A DNA stretch of 64,000 nt from Rhodobacterales bacterium (GTDB taxonomy: Bacteria > Pseudomonadota > Alphaproteobacteria > Rhodobacterales > Rhodobacteraceae), in contig PDRZ01000019.1 of assembly GCA_002747035.1 (NCBI GenBank), positions 1 through 64,000 of the forward strand. Reading direction: 5' to 3'. The notes below the pieces were generated by a model. The model was not told the DNA's origin and made no database searches. It saw only the letters and a program-made list of their open reading frames with translations. Numbering within the stretch: the stretch's first letter is position 1; every line of letters begins with the position of its first letter. Shown here one piece after another: positions 43,495 to 52,156 of this stretch. Made by a program: the position numbers and the translations under genes.

Positions 43495-46281
43495 AAAATG
43501 CGCCGATTTCGTGCCCGCCGGAACCTGTAGCGGGGGAGCGAATTTGGTCAGGTTGATGCCTTCCACGGCCGCCTTGTATTCCTCTAGCGTGGGCGTGCGG
43601 CCCAGGATGGCGGACAGGACCACAACCGGGGTCGAGCCAAGCAGGGATTCACCTTTCTTGTCCGGCGCGTCCGCGACAACCCGGCCCTGGAACAGGCGGG
43701 TCGAGGTGGCCAGAACCGTATCGCCCTTTTCCGCCTTTTCCTGATTGCCCATGCACAGGTTACAGCCCGGGCGTTCGAGATAGAGGATGTTCTCGTACTC
43801 GGTGCGGGCGTGGGTCTTGGGGAACATATCGTCAAATTCAAAGCCCGAGTATTTCTCGAGCACTTCCCAGTCGCCCTCTTCCTTCAACTCGTCAATGATG
43901 TTGTAGGTCGGCGCAGCCACCACCAGCGGAGCCTTGAATTCCACCTTGCCGGTGGCTTTTTCAAGGTTCCTGAGCATCTGGGCGACGATCTTGATATCGC
44001 CCTTGTGCACCATACAGGATCCGACAAAGCCGAGGTCCACGTGCTTTTCCGCCTTGTAATAGGAAATCGGGCGAATGGTGTCGTGGGTATATCGTTTGGA
44101 CACGTCTTCGTTATACACATCCGGGTCGGCGATCATCGGTTCGACGATCTTGTCCAGATCCACCACCACTTCGGCAAAATACCTGGCGTTGTCATCCGGG
44201 GTCAGGGCCGGTTTTTCACCGGACTTGATTTCGGCAATGCGGGCATCGGCCTTGTCGATCAGGCGATGCAGCATGCCGTTTTCATGCTCCATCCCCTTGT
44301 CGATCATGATCTGGATGCGCGATTTGGCCAGTTCCAGCGACCCGACCAGCGTGTCGTCATTGGAGATACAGACCGACGCCTTGGCTTTCATTTCCGCGGT
44401 CCAGTCGGTGAAGGTGAACGCCTGATCCGCCAGAAGCGTGCCGATATGCACCTCGATCACGCGGCCCTGGAACACGTTGTCGCCGTGTTGTTCCAGCATC
44501 TGAGCCTGGGTCGCATGTACCACGTCACGGAAATCCATGTGGTCAGCCATGGTGCCCTTGAACGTCACCTTGACCGATTCCGGGATCGGCATCGACGCCT
44601 CACCGGTAGCCAGCGCCAGAGCAACCGTGCCCGAGTCCGCACCAAAGGCGACGCCTTTGGACATGCGGGTGTGGCTGTCGCCGCCGATGATGATGTCCCA
44701 ATCGCTGACCGTGATGTCGTTCAGCACCTTGTGGATCACGTCGGTCATGGCGGGGTATTTGCCCTTGGGGTCACGCCCGGTGACAAGCCCGAAATCGTTC
44801 ATGAACTTCATCAGGCGCGGCGTGTTCGCCTGAGCCTTCGAATCCCAGACCGAGGCGGTGTGGCAGCCCGACTGATAAGCGCCATCGACGATGGGCGACA
44901 CCACGGTGGCGGCCATGGCTTCGAGTTCTTGCATGGTCATCAACCCGGTGGTGTCCTGCGACCCGACGATGTTGACCCTGACCCGCACGTCCGACCCGGC
45001 ATGAAGGATTTTGCCAGGGGTGGTGCCCACGGCGTTCTTGTTGAAGATTTTCTCAACAGCCGTCAGGCCCTGGCCCTCGTGGCTGACCTCTTTGGAGGGC
45101 GCAAAGACCAGCGGAGCTTCGACGCCAAGGGTTTCGGCCGCGAATGTCTGAAGCTTCTTGCCAAACACGATGGCATAGGAGCCGCCCGCCTTCATGAATT
45201 CCATTTTCTGCGGGGTGAAGGCGGCGGCGACGCTTTTCAGTTCGTTACCATCCGCATCATGCAGGGTCTTGGTTTTAGTATTGATGGTCAGCAAGGTGCC
45301 GGTGGCCACCGAATAGGCCTCTTCCAACACGGGTTCGCCATCGGCGTCTTCGATCACGTTGCCGTCGGCGTCGGTTTTCTTGACCCAGTTGTCGAGGTCG
45401 ATGCCGATACCGCCGGTCACGCCAACGGTGGTCAGGAAGATCGGGGAAATCCCGTTGGTTCCGGCCACAACCGGGGCATAGTTGACGAAGGGCACATAGG
45501 GCGAGGCCGGTTTGCCGGTCCACAGCGCCACGTTGTTCACGCCCGACATCCGCGACGAACCCACGCCCATGGTGCCCTTTTCAGCGATCAGCATAACCCG
45601 CGCGTCGGGATGTTTGGCCTGTAGGTCACGGATTTCCTGCTGTGCCTCGGGGGTGATCATGCATTGACCGTGCAATTCACGGTCAGCGCGCGAGTGGGCC
45701 TCGGCACCGGGGCTGAGCAGGTCGGTCGAGATATCGCCCACACCGGCGATATAGGTCACAACCTTGATTTCTTCTTCCACGTCGGGAAGCTTGGTAAAGA
45801 ATTCCGCCTTGGCATAGCTGTCAAGGATATCCGTTGCCACGCCATTGCCCCCCTTGTGGGCCGCGGCCAGACGCTCCATGTCGGCGTCATAAAGGAACAC
45901 CTGGGTTTTCAGAACCTCCGCCGCCTTGGCCGCGATCCCGGCGTCATCGCCCAGTGCGAGGTCCAGAAGCACGTCAACCGACGGCCCGCCCTTCATGTGC
46001 GACAGCAGCTCAAACGCGAAATCCGGGGTGATTTCGGCCACATCGGCCTGACCCAGGATGATCTCTTTCAGGAAGGCGGCCTTCACGCTTGCCGCGCTGG
46101 TTGTACCGGGCAGGGTGTTGTAGATGAAAAAGTTCAGCGACGCGTCGCGATTTTCGTTTGCGGTGTCTTTGATCTGTTCGATCAACTCCCCCACCAGCGC
46201 GCCGTCGTCGATCGGCTTGGGGTGCAAACCTTGGGTTTTCCGGGTCTCGATTTCCGCTAGGTAGTCTGTGTACAGGCTCAT
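43492..46281 (-). CDS. acnB: Bifunctional aconitate hydratase 2 / 2-methylisocitrate dehydratase
   Basis: A 929-residue AcnB-type [4Fe-4S] aconitase of the TCA cycle that may also serve the methylcitrate cycle implied by prpE. Seen here: the N-terminal HEAT-like domain (RKTQGLHPKPIDDGALVGEL), GGDSHTRMSKGVAFGADSGT, and Fe-S cysteines in FVGSCMVHKGDIK and RPGCNLCMGNQEKAEKGDTV. The ATG at 46281 has AGGAAC upstream. The stop codon falls inside the 115-bp repeat. The frame ends KFAPPLQVPAGTKSAHF, so the element may have altered the final residues. Confidence 0.96.
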   Translation of the reverse strand: MSLYTDYLAEIETRKTQGLHPKPIDDGALVGELIEQIKDTANENRDASLNFFIYNTLPGTTSAASVKAAFLKEIILGQADVAEITPDFAFELLSHMKGGPSVDVLLDLALGDDAGIAAKAAEVLKTQVFLYDADMERLAAAHKGGNGVATDILDSYAKAEFFTKLPDVEEEIKVVTYIAGVGDISTDLLSPGAEAHSRADRELHGQCMITPEAQQEIRDLQAKHPDARVMLIAEKGTMGVGSSRMSGVNNVALWTGKPASPYVPFVNYAPVVAGTNGISPIFLTTVGVTGGIGIDLDNWVKKTDADGNVIEDADGEPVLEEAYSVATGTLLTINTKTKTLHDADGNELKSVAAAFTPQKMEFMKAGGSYAIVFGKKLQTFAAETLGVEAPLVFAPSKEVSHEGQGLTAVEKIFNKNAVGTTPGKILHAGSDVRVRVNIVGSQDTTGLMTMQELEAMAATVVSPIVDGAYQSGCHTASVWDSKAQANTPRLMKFMNDFGLVTGRDPKGKYPAMTDVIHKVLNDITVSDWDIIIGGDSHTRMSKGVAFGADSGTVALALATGEASMPIPESVKVTFKGTMADHMDFRDVVHATQAQMLEQHGDNVFQGRVIEVHIGTLLADQAFTFTDWTAEMKAKASVCISNDDTLVGSLELAKSRIQIMIDKGMEHENGMLHRLIDKADARIAEIKSGEKPALTPDDNARYFAEVVVDLDKIVEPMIADPDVYNEDVSKRYTHDTIRPISYYKAEKHVDLGFVGSCMVHKGDIKIVAQMLRNLEKATGKVEFKAPLVVAAPTYNIIDELKEEGDWEVLEKYSGFEFDDMFPKTHARTEYENILYLERPGCNLCMGNQEKAEKGDTVLATSTRLFQGRVVADAPDKKGESLLGSTPVVVLSAILGRTPTLEEYKAAVEGINLTKFAPPLQVPAGTKSAHF

Positions 46282-46389
46282 GACAGTTCCTACGATTGAG
46301 TGTTCCAAAAATGCCCGGCCACCATATCAGTTATACCCTGGCGAGTCGGCGATCGGGCGAATTGTATGCTGTGGTATACTATAAACGCA

Positions 46390-46434
46390 CCCCGTGCAAG
46401 TTACCCCCGTGCAAGTTACCCCCGTGCAAGTTAC
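46390..46434. repeat. Three 15-bp direct repeats upstream of acnB
   Basis: CCCCGTGCAAGTTAC occurs three times in perfect tandem (46390-46404, 46405-46419, 46420-46434), followed by a degenerate GGCTAGGTTACC. On the minus strand each unit carries TTGCAC, a -35-like hexamer, and a TATAGT/TATACC -10-like stretch follows at about 46370-46380. They lie about 110 bases ahead of the acnB start. Confidence 0.75.
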
Positions 46435-46574
46435 CCAGGCTAGGTTACCCTGGGCAAATTATCCGGGCGCGCCATCATGGGGCACCGGGTCGCGCCCCTG
46501 TTACTACAGGGGGGGAGGGTCAATCAATTCGAATTCGCTGCGTTCCCGGGAGCGGATCGCCACGAAGTTTCACG

Positions 46575-46868
46575 GCCCCGGGGCGGATATTGTCGGGTTT
46601 GAACACGGAGTGACGACCAAAGAAGACACGTCGAGGATTGATGCCCCATCGGCCTTTCTTGACCTTCTGTTTGCCCACTGCGCCGCCCATGACACCACGT
46701 TGTTGATGATCAGCCAAGACCCGGGGCTGGCCCGACGCTTTGACCGGGTGATGCAGATGGACGAGATCGCCACAATCCGGCGGGGAGCGGAAGGTCAGGG
46801 TGAAAAAGATCAGGGGCGCGCCATGACCGGTCTCGACCACCAGTTTCCACCTGCGCGGGCGCAATGAA
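46575..46868 (+). pseudogene. Remnant of an ABC-transporter ATPase C-terminus
   Basis: In one frame the translation includes SAFLDLLFAHCAAHDTTLLM-ISQD-PGLARRFDRVMQMDEIATI, resembling the region after Walker B in MacB/LolD-type ATPases, with the H-loop histidine replaced (ISQD for VSHD). Walker A, the signature and Walker B are absent upstream, and the frame closes at 46866-46868 without an adjacent permease. It appears to be a leftover of a deleted transporter. Confidence 0.45.
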
Positions 46869-46997
46869 TCCATTTCCAACGTGGTCAAGATCCGCGTTGC
46901 AGGAACGAATCGGAAATAACGGGTAACAGTATGAGTAACAGGCCAACGCTACCGAAAGCGACACTTCAAAAGAGTTAAGTGATTACGGGGGCTTATA

Positions 46998-47074
46998 TGG
47001 TACCGCCTCCCTGGCTTGAACAGGGGACCTCTGGATCCACAATCCAGCGCTCTAACCAACTGAGCTAAGGCGGC
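46998..47074 (-). tRNA. tRNA-His (GTG anticodon)
   Basis: The minus strand folds as a cloverleaf: acceptor GCCGCCT with AGGCGGT, D arm AGCTCAGTTGGTTAGAGC, anticodon loop ATTGTGGAT (GTG) and T arm CCCTGTTCAAGCCAGGG; CCA is encoded. The base before G1 encodes T rather than G, and the discriminator is A73. Most bacterial tRNA-His genes have G-1 and C73; a group of alphaproteobacteria is known to lack them. Confidence 0.95.
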
Positions 47075-47256
47075 ACTGACCGGCGATGTAGCGCCCTGCG
47101 CCACCGATTGCAAGCCCGTTCCGCGCGATTCTTTACTGGTTTCGGACAAGCCCCGGATCAGGGCCCCGGATCGGGCCCACGCTTGCATCCACGCGAATTT
47201 CTGGATAGCTGAATTCACCAGATCCCGGCCCCACGGGAAACCAAGGAGACCGCGCC

Positions 47257-47439
47257 ATGGGCATCAACACGCAAAGCGACATCCAAGCCAATCTTCAGAT
47301 CGGGCCAACCGATCAGGGTATGGTGCGCATTTTCATCGAAGCGGATGGCATCGAAATCCCGATGGATTTCGACCCCGAAGAGGCGTTGGAGATTGCCGAA
47401 GAGATTCGCGCGGCGGCACAGACGATTCAAAAGGGCTGA
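47257..47439 (+). CDS. Small conserved acidic protein (probably DUF6324)
   Basis: A 60-residue soluble protein (GINTQSDIQANLQIGPTDQG, then MVRIFIEADGIEIPMDFDPE) ending in an amphipathic helix (EEALEIAEEIRAAAQTIQKG). The pattern matches a small Rhodobacterales family that I believe is DUF6324; the family number is from memory. Its start follows GGAG. The function is unknown. Confidence 0.75.
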   Translation: MGINTQSDIQANLQIGPTDQGMVRIFIEADGIEIPMDFDPEEALEIAEEIRAAAQTIQKG

Positions 47440-47825
47440 TCCCCTGCGGGCCGGCCCCGTTTCCACAGACCCGGTAATTTCCACAGGCCCGGCAATCAGG
47501 GTGTCGCGACAGGTTGCACCCGGATGGGGGCAGGATTCCGACACAAACCCGTCAGGATCGGGCGAGATCGGGAAAGTAATAACCTGAAATCTGCCGGGAC
47601 AGCGCGGCCTGTGGGGCGATATTCCCGAAACGCGGTGCCTGAACACTCTCGCCCGACATCAGCTATGGCGCGACTTCAGGGATCTGGTCTTGTTTTTCGA
47701 ACCTGTCGGGTTTCGGATCGGAGTTTCGAGAAGACCATGCTGCATCGCGGCTTTCAGCTTGCCAAATTTCCTATGCTGGTGCAGAAACTTGTCGCGAACA
47801 GGAAATTCCAACGGAGGACGAAGAG
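47440..47825. other. Intergenic region upstream of bioY
   Basis: 386 bases with no supported gene. The last 120 bases are less G/C-rich and must contain the bioY promoter; a BirA/BioR-type operator was looked for and not convincingly seen. Short frames on both strands lack family similarity. Confidence 0.4.
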
Positions 47826-48437
47826 TTGGCAACAACGATGACGACACCCAAGGCCGCACAGGTGCTGGCCGATACATTTGGCGCGAACCAAGGCGCAAGC
47901 TTGCGCGCAAAACAGGCGATTCTGGTTGTGGCAGGCATCGCGCTTCTGGCCATTGCCGCCAAGATCAAGGTGCCGATGTGGCCCGTACCGATCACCATGG
48001 GCACCTTTGCCGTGCTGACCATCGGGGCCGCCTATGGCGCGCGTCTTGGTCTTGTGACCATCCTTGGCTACATGATCGTCGGCGCGCTTGGCTTTGACGT
48101 ATTTGCCGGATCTTCGGCAGAGAAATTCGGCCTGACCTACATGATGGGCGGCACCGGCGGTTATCTGGTTGGCTATGTGCTGGCGACCCTGACCCTTGGT
48201 GTGCTGGCCCAACGGGGTTGGGACCGGTCCGTGGCCTGGATGGCGCTGGCCATGCTGATTGGCAACGTGCTGATCTATGTCCCCGGCCTTGCGTGGCTGG
48301 GTCAGCTTTACGGCTGGGATAAACCCATTCTGCAATGGGGCCTGACCCCGTTCCTGGTGGGCGACGCGATCAAGCTGGTCCTGGCGGCCCTGATCCTGCC
48401 CGCAGCCTGGAAGCTGGTGGGCCGCGCGCGCGGCTAA
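47826..48437 (+). CDS. bioY: Biotin transporter BioY
   Basis: A 203-residue S component for biotin uptake with about six transmembrane segments. The family signature KVPMWPVPITMGTFAVLTIG and GARLGLVTILGYMIVGALGF plus GGTGGYLVGYVLATL are clear. GGAGG lies about nine bases before the TTG at 47826, which suggests that codon; ATG 47838 would put the site 20 bases away. No bioM/bioN or biotin synthesis gene is adjacent. Confidence 0.93.
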   Translation: MATTMTTPKAAQVLADTFGANQGASLRAKQAILVVAGIALLAIAAKIKVPMWPVPITMGTFAVLTIGAAYGARLGLVTILGYMIVGALGFDVFAGSSAEKFGLTYMMGGTGGYLVGYVLATLTLGVLAQRGWDRSVAWMALAMLIGNVLIYVPGLAWLGQLYGWDKPILQWGLTPFLVGDAIKLVLAALILPAAWKLVGRARG

Positions 48438-48447
48438 CCCCGACGGG

Positions 48448-48498
48448 AAACGAATTTTAGCTAAAATTCGTGGGCGCTTCGTTTGAAACGGGGCGCCC
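48448..48498. repeat. AGCT-centred palindrome plus GGGCGC/GCGCCC hairpin after bioY
   Basis: A perfect 22-bp palindrome (arm ACGAATTTTAG, 48448-48469) followed by GGGCGC (48471-48476)...GCGCCC (48493-48498). This is the same two-part layout as at 30283-30335. It lies 11 bases past the bioY stop and probably terminates transcription. Confidence 0.75.
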
Positions 48499-48541
48499 AT
48501 TTCATTTGTGCCGCGCGCCGGGCTGAATTACACCTGCGTGT

Positions 48542-49663
48542 ATGACCGACACACCACGTTATACCGCCCTGGCCCAGACACTTCCTGCCACCGTGCCTTT
48601 TGTCGGCCCAGAGGCCCAGGAACGCGCCATGGGCCACCCCTTTGCCGCCCGCCTTGGAGCGAATGAAAACGTCTTTGGCCCGTCGCCCCGCGCGGTGGCC
48701 GCAATGCAGGACGCGGCGGGCGAAATCTGGATGTATGGCGATCCGGAGAGCCATGATCTGCGCCATGCTTTGGCCACCCATCACGGCGTTGGTGCCGAAA
48801 ATATCATGGTGGGTGAAGGGATCGATGGGCTTTTGGGGTATCTCGCCCGCCTGTTGGTGGAACCGGGGGATGCGGTGGTCACGTCCGACGGGGCCTATCC
48901 GACCTTCAACTATCATGTGGTTGGGTTTGGCGGGGTTTTGCACAAGGTGCCCTATTCCCATGACCACGAAGATCTCGCCGCCCTGATTGCCAAGGCCCAT
49001 GAGGTCAACGCCAAGATGATCTATTTCGCCAATCCCGACAATCCGATGGGCAGTTGGGTTTCGGGCAAACTTATCGCGGCCCGGTTGAAGAACCTGCCCG
49101 ACGGGTGTCTGTTGGTGCTGGATGAAGCCTATGTGGAATTCGCCCCCGAAGGCACCGCCGCGCCAGTGTCCATCGACGATCCGCGCGTCATCCGGTTCCG
49201 CACGTTTTCCAAGGCCTATGGCATGGCCGGGGCCCGCGTGGGATACGCGATGGGGGCTGAGCCGCTGATCACATCGTTCCACAAGATCCGCAACCATTTC
49301 GGCATGAACCGCGCGGCCCAGGCGGGGGCGCTGGCGGCGTTGGAGGATCAGGCGTGGCTGGCCGAAACCGTGGCGCGGGTCGCGGTCGCCCGCGAGGAAA
49401 TCACCCGGATCGCCGCCGACAACGGTGTGCTCGCGCTGCCGTCGGCCACCAATTTCGTGGCCATTGATTGTGGTCAGGGTGCGGAATTTGCCACCGCCGT
49501 GTTGCAGTCGCTTGTGGACCAGGGCGTGTTTGTGCGGATGCCCTTTGTGGCCCCGCAAAACCGCTGTATCCGGGTCAGCTGTGGCCGTCCCCATGATCTT
49601 GCCCTGTTCGCCAGGGCTTTGCCCAAGGCATTGACGCAGGCACGCGAGCAGGCGGGCGGGTAA
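48542..49663 (+). CDS. Histidinol-phosphate-aminotransferase-like PLP enzyme
   Basis: A 373-residue class I/II aminotransferase. FAARLGANENVFGPSPRAVA, PGDAVVTSDGAYPTFNYHVV, YFANPDNPMGSW and the PLP lysine in FRTFSKAYGMAGARVGYAMG are the HisC-family pattern. It is outside a histidine operon, so it may be a paralogue for another amino acid. Just after it is a 66-residue membrane protein. Confidence 0.87.
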   Translation: MTDTPRYTALAQTLPATVPFVGPEAQERAMGHPFAARLGANENVFGPSPRAVAAMQDAAGEIWMYGDPESHDLRHALATHHGVGAENIMVGEGIDGLLGYLARLLVEPGDAVVTSDGAYPTFNYHVVGFGGVLHKVPYSHDHEDLAALIAKAHEVNAKMIYFANPDNPMGSWVSGKLIAARLKNLPDGCLLVLDEAYVEFAPEGTAAPVSIDDPRVIRFRTFSKAYGMAGARVGYAMGAEPLITSFHKIRNHFGMNRAAQAGALAALEDQAWLAETVARVAVAREEITRIAADNGVLALPSATNFVAIDCGQGAEFATAVLQSLVDQGVFVRMPFVAPQNRCIRVSCGRPHDLALFARALPKALTQAREQAGG

Positions 49664-49765
49664 TCGCCCTCGCCCCCGTTCAGGTTCAGGTTCACAGGAG
49701 GCTTAAGAGAAAATTTGCGAATTTGCGCGATCCTGTGCGGGTCTGCTCGCAGAGGATCACACCGG

Positions 49766-49966
49766 ATGCGCAATACCGATGACCGCCCCACGGCCCCGAA
49801 TTATACCGCCCCGAACTATGCCAATGCCATCCTGATCATGGGGCTGATCAACCTGTTATGGATCTTCACCGTGATCTGGGCCCTTTATGGCCTGCCCGTG
49901 GTGCTTGTTCTGGCCGTGGTGTTGAATGCCGGGATCGATTGTATCGCGGCCCGGCACACGACCTGA
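49766..49966 (+). CDS. Small single-helix membrane protein
   Basis: A 66-residue protein. A proline/asparagine-rich N-terminus (TAPNYTAPNYANAI) is followed by a long hydrophobic stretch (LIMGLINLLWIFTVIWALYG and LPVVLVLAVVLNAGIDCIA), probably two helices. The ATG at 49766 has AGAGGAT upstream. The repeated TAPNY is a small internal duplication. Function unknown. Confidence 0.65.
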   Translation: MRNTDDRPTAPNYTAPNYANAILIMGLINLLWIFTVIWALYGLPVVLVLAVVLNAGIDCIAARHTT

Positions 49967-49991
49967 CACGAACTGGTGCGTTCTGGGCGAT

Positions 49992-51188
49992 CTATCCCTG
50001 TGCCAACACCGTAGCCGCTGCGTCCAGCGCACCGGGACCGTGGGGGATATCGAGCGCGATGAACGCCGCCTGGATCGAGCCGAGCGCCGCCATGACCATC
50101 TGACCATTCAGGTGCCCCATGTGGCCAATGCGGAAATAGCCCTGGCCACCGGGGTCCGTCTCATCCGACATCCCAAGCCCGATGCCCAGCGTTACCCCGG
50201 CGTGGTCCTGCACCCAGGCGCGCAGGCGGGAGCCGTGCGGCACCCCGATATGCAGCGATGTCACCGCATTCGAGCGAGAGGCCGGGTCGGTGACGTTCAT
50301 GCGCAGGGGCCCGCCCTGTCCCCAGGCCGTACAGGCGGCCCAGACCATGCGGGCATTGCGCGCGTGGCGGGTCCAGACACCCTCCAGCGTTTCGTCCCGG
50401 ATCATGTCCAGCGCGACCCGCAGGCCATAGAGGTGATGTGTCGGCGCGGTCCCGGCAAAATATTCATAGAACATGTCAGGAGCCACGCGCGGCACCCAAT
50501 CCCAATACCGGCTGACCCTGTCGAGCCCCTGCCGCACCGCGGCCGCGCGATCATTGAAAAACACAAATCCCAGCCCGGCGGGCACCATCAGCCCCTTTTG
50601 CGATGCCGCCACGGCCACGTCGACGCCCCATGCGTCCATTTCAAACCGGTCACAGCCCAGTGAGGCGATGCAATCGGCCAGAAGCAGCGCCTTGTGCCCC
50701 ACCGCATCCATCGCCGCGCGAATCCCCGCAATGTCGTTGCGGATTGAGGTGGAGGTGTCCACATGGGTGGCCAGGACCGCCTTGATCCGGCCGTCGCGAT
50801 CCGCCGCAAGCACGTCGCGCACCCGGTCCGGGTCCACGGGGGAGTTACGGCCAAATTCCAGAACCTCGACCCTGACCCCCAGCGCGCGGGCCATGTCGCC
50901 CCAGCCATGGCCGAAAAGCCCCGTGGCCAGCACCAGCAGCCTGTCACCCGGGGCGACCACGTTGGACAGGGCCGCCTCCCACGCGCCATGTCCGTTGGCG
51001 ATGTAGATGGCCGCATGATGGTCGGTCCGGGCCACATGACGCAGGTCGGGCAGGATGCCGGCCGTCATGTCGATCAACTCGCCCTCATAAATATTGGGTG
51101 AGGCCCGGTGCATCGCCAACAGCACCTCGTCCGGAATCACCGAAGGCCCCGGAATCGCCAGATACCCACGTCCACCTGCCATTGCCAT
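49992..51188 (-). CDS. Alanine-glyoxylate / serine-glyoxylate-type aminotransferase
   Basis: A 398-residue class V aminotransferase. GYLAIPGPSVIPDEVLLAMH, YIANGHGAWEAALSNVVAPG, LLLADCIASLGCDRFEMDAW and the PLP lysine in VAASQKGLMVPAGLGFVFF fit the AGAT/SGAT group. The start at 51188 has GGAAAGGA upstream. Possible roles are the serine cycle, photorespiration-like glyoxylate removal or amino-acid catabolism; the context does not decide. Confidence 0.88.
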   Translation of the reverse strand: MAMAGGRGYLAIPGPSVIPDEVLLAMHRASPNIYEGELIDMTAGILPDLRHVARTDHHAAIYIANGHGAWEAALSNVVAPGDRLLVLATGLFGHGWGDMARALGVRVEVLEFGRNSPVDPDRVRDVLAADRDGRIKAVLATHVDTSTSIRNDIAGIRAAMDAVGHKALLLADCIASLGCDRFEMDAWGVDVAVAASQKGLMVPAGLGFVFFNDRAAAVRQGLDRVSRYWDWVPRVAPDMFYEYFAGTAPTHHLYGLRVALDMIRDETLEGVWTRHARNARMVWAACTAWGQGGPLRMNVTDPASRSNAVTSLHIGVPHGSRLRAWVQDHAGVTLGIGLGMSDETDPGGQGYFRIGHMGHLNGQMVMAALGSIQAAFIALDIPHGPGALDAAATVLAQG

Positions 51189-51469
51189 AGTTGCGTTCCT
51201 TTCCGCCGCCCCCAGAGAAAAACTCCTGAACTGTGACCCTACGCGCCGCGAAAGGAAGGTCAATTCAATTGCGTGCCAATTGTGTGCCTGCGGCACCCAC
51301 GATATCTCGTTCCTCGACCTGCGGTCTCGTCCTCGGGACGGGCGCGCGCCGTGATCGTTTCCGCATCGGCAACCGCCTATTCCATCTGCAAAGCTTGCTC
51401 TTGGCGCGCCGCACGACTACATGAGGGGGCACTGTGGGCCATGGCCCTGATCCAGGATCGAGAAACGCG

Positions 51470-52156
51470 ATGGGCCTTCTGGCAAATCTGAAATCCCGCG
51501 AACGGGCCTTGAAAAAATCTCTCAACGTGGTTGATTTCTCTGTACCGGGCAATCGGCGGCGTGCGCAGATTTACACGCTGTTCTTCGATCACGCGGTTTT
51601 ACGTTTGCTATGGTCAAACTTCATGAACATTGCGCCAGGTGTGTACCGGTCCAACCACCCCAGCCATAGGCGGCTTGAAAAGCTGTCCGCGATGGGGATC
51701 AAGACGATTCTCACCCTGCGCGGAGGGGCGCGTTTGTCTGCACCCTATCATCTTGAGAAAGAAAGCTGCGAGGCTCTGGGCCTGCCGCTTGTCACCGCTG
51801 CGCTGAATGCGCGCGAAGCGCCGCGCCGCGAGGTGCTTCTGGAGTTGATCGACACGTTTCGCACGATCCAGGTGCCGTTCCTGATGCATTGCAAATCCGG
51901 GGCAGACCGGGCATCGCTTGCTTCGGCCATCTATCTGATGGTGATCCAGGGGACCCCCGTAGCAGAGGCGCGCAAGATGCTGAGCCCGCGATTTCTGCAT
52001 TTCAAATGGACCAGAACCGGCATTCTGGATCATGTGCTTGACCTTTATGAACAGGCTCAGCGCGCCACCGGAATCGGGTTCGAGGACTGGGTGGCGACCG
52101 AATACGATGCGGACGCGGCCCAGGCCGGGTTTGACGAAATGAGGGCCACCAGATGA
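51470..52156 (+). CDS. Tyrosine-phosphatase-superfamily protein
   Basis: A 228-residue protein with the CX5R phosphatase loop (LMHCKSGADRASLASAIYLM) and a preceding GIKTILTLRGGARL block, the layout of bacterial dual-specificity or inositol-type phosphatases. No signal peptide. The ATG at 51470 gives the family-like N-terminus. Its stop overlaps the exporter start (ATGA at 52153-52156), so the two are coupled; the pair may act in envelope lipid or polysaccharide handling (inference). Confidence 0.83.
   Translation: MGLLANLKSRERALKKSLNVVDFSVPGNRRRAQIYTLFFDHAVLRLLWSNFMNIAPGVYRSNHPSHRRLEKLSAMGIKTILTLRGGARLSAPYHLEKESCEALGLPLVTAALNAREAPRREVLLELIDTFRTIQVPFLMHCKSGADRASLASAIYLMVIQGTPVAEARKMLSPRFLHFKWTRTGILDHVLDLYEQAQRATGIGFEDWVATEYDADAAQAGFDEMRATR

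Noticed and set aside
43810-45624. A 604-codon open frame on the plus strand across acnB
   Set aside because: It is antisense to a complete, well-conserved aconitase and its peptide is histidine/arginine-rich as expected from the opposite strand of GC-rich coding DNA.
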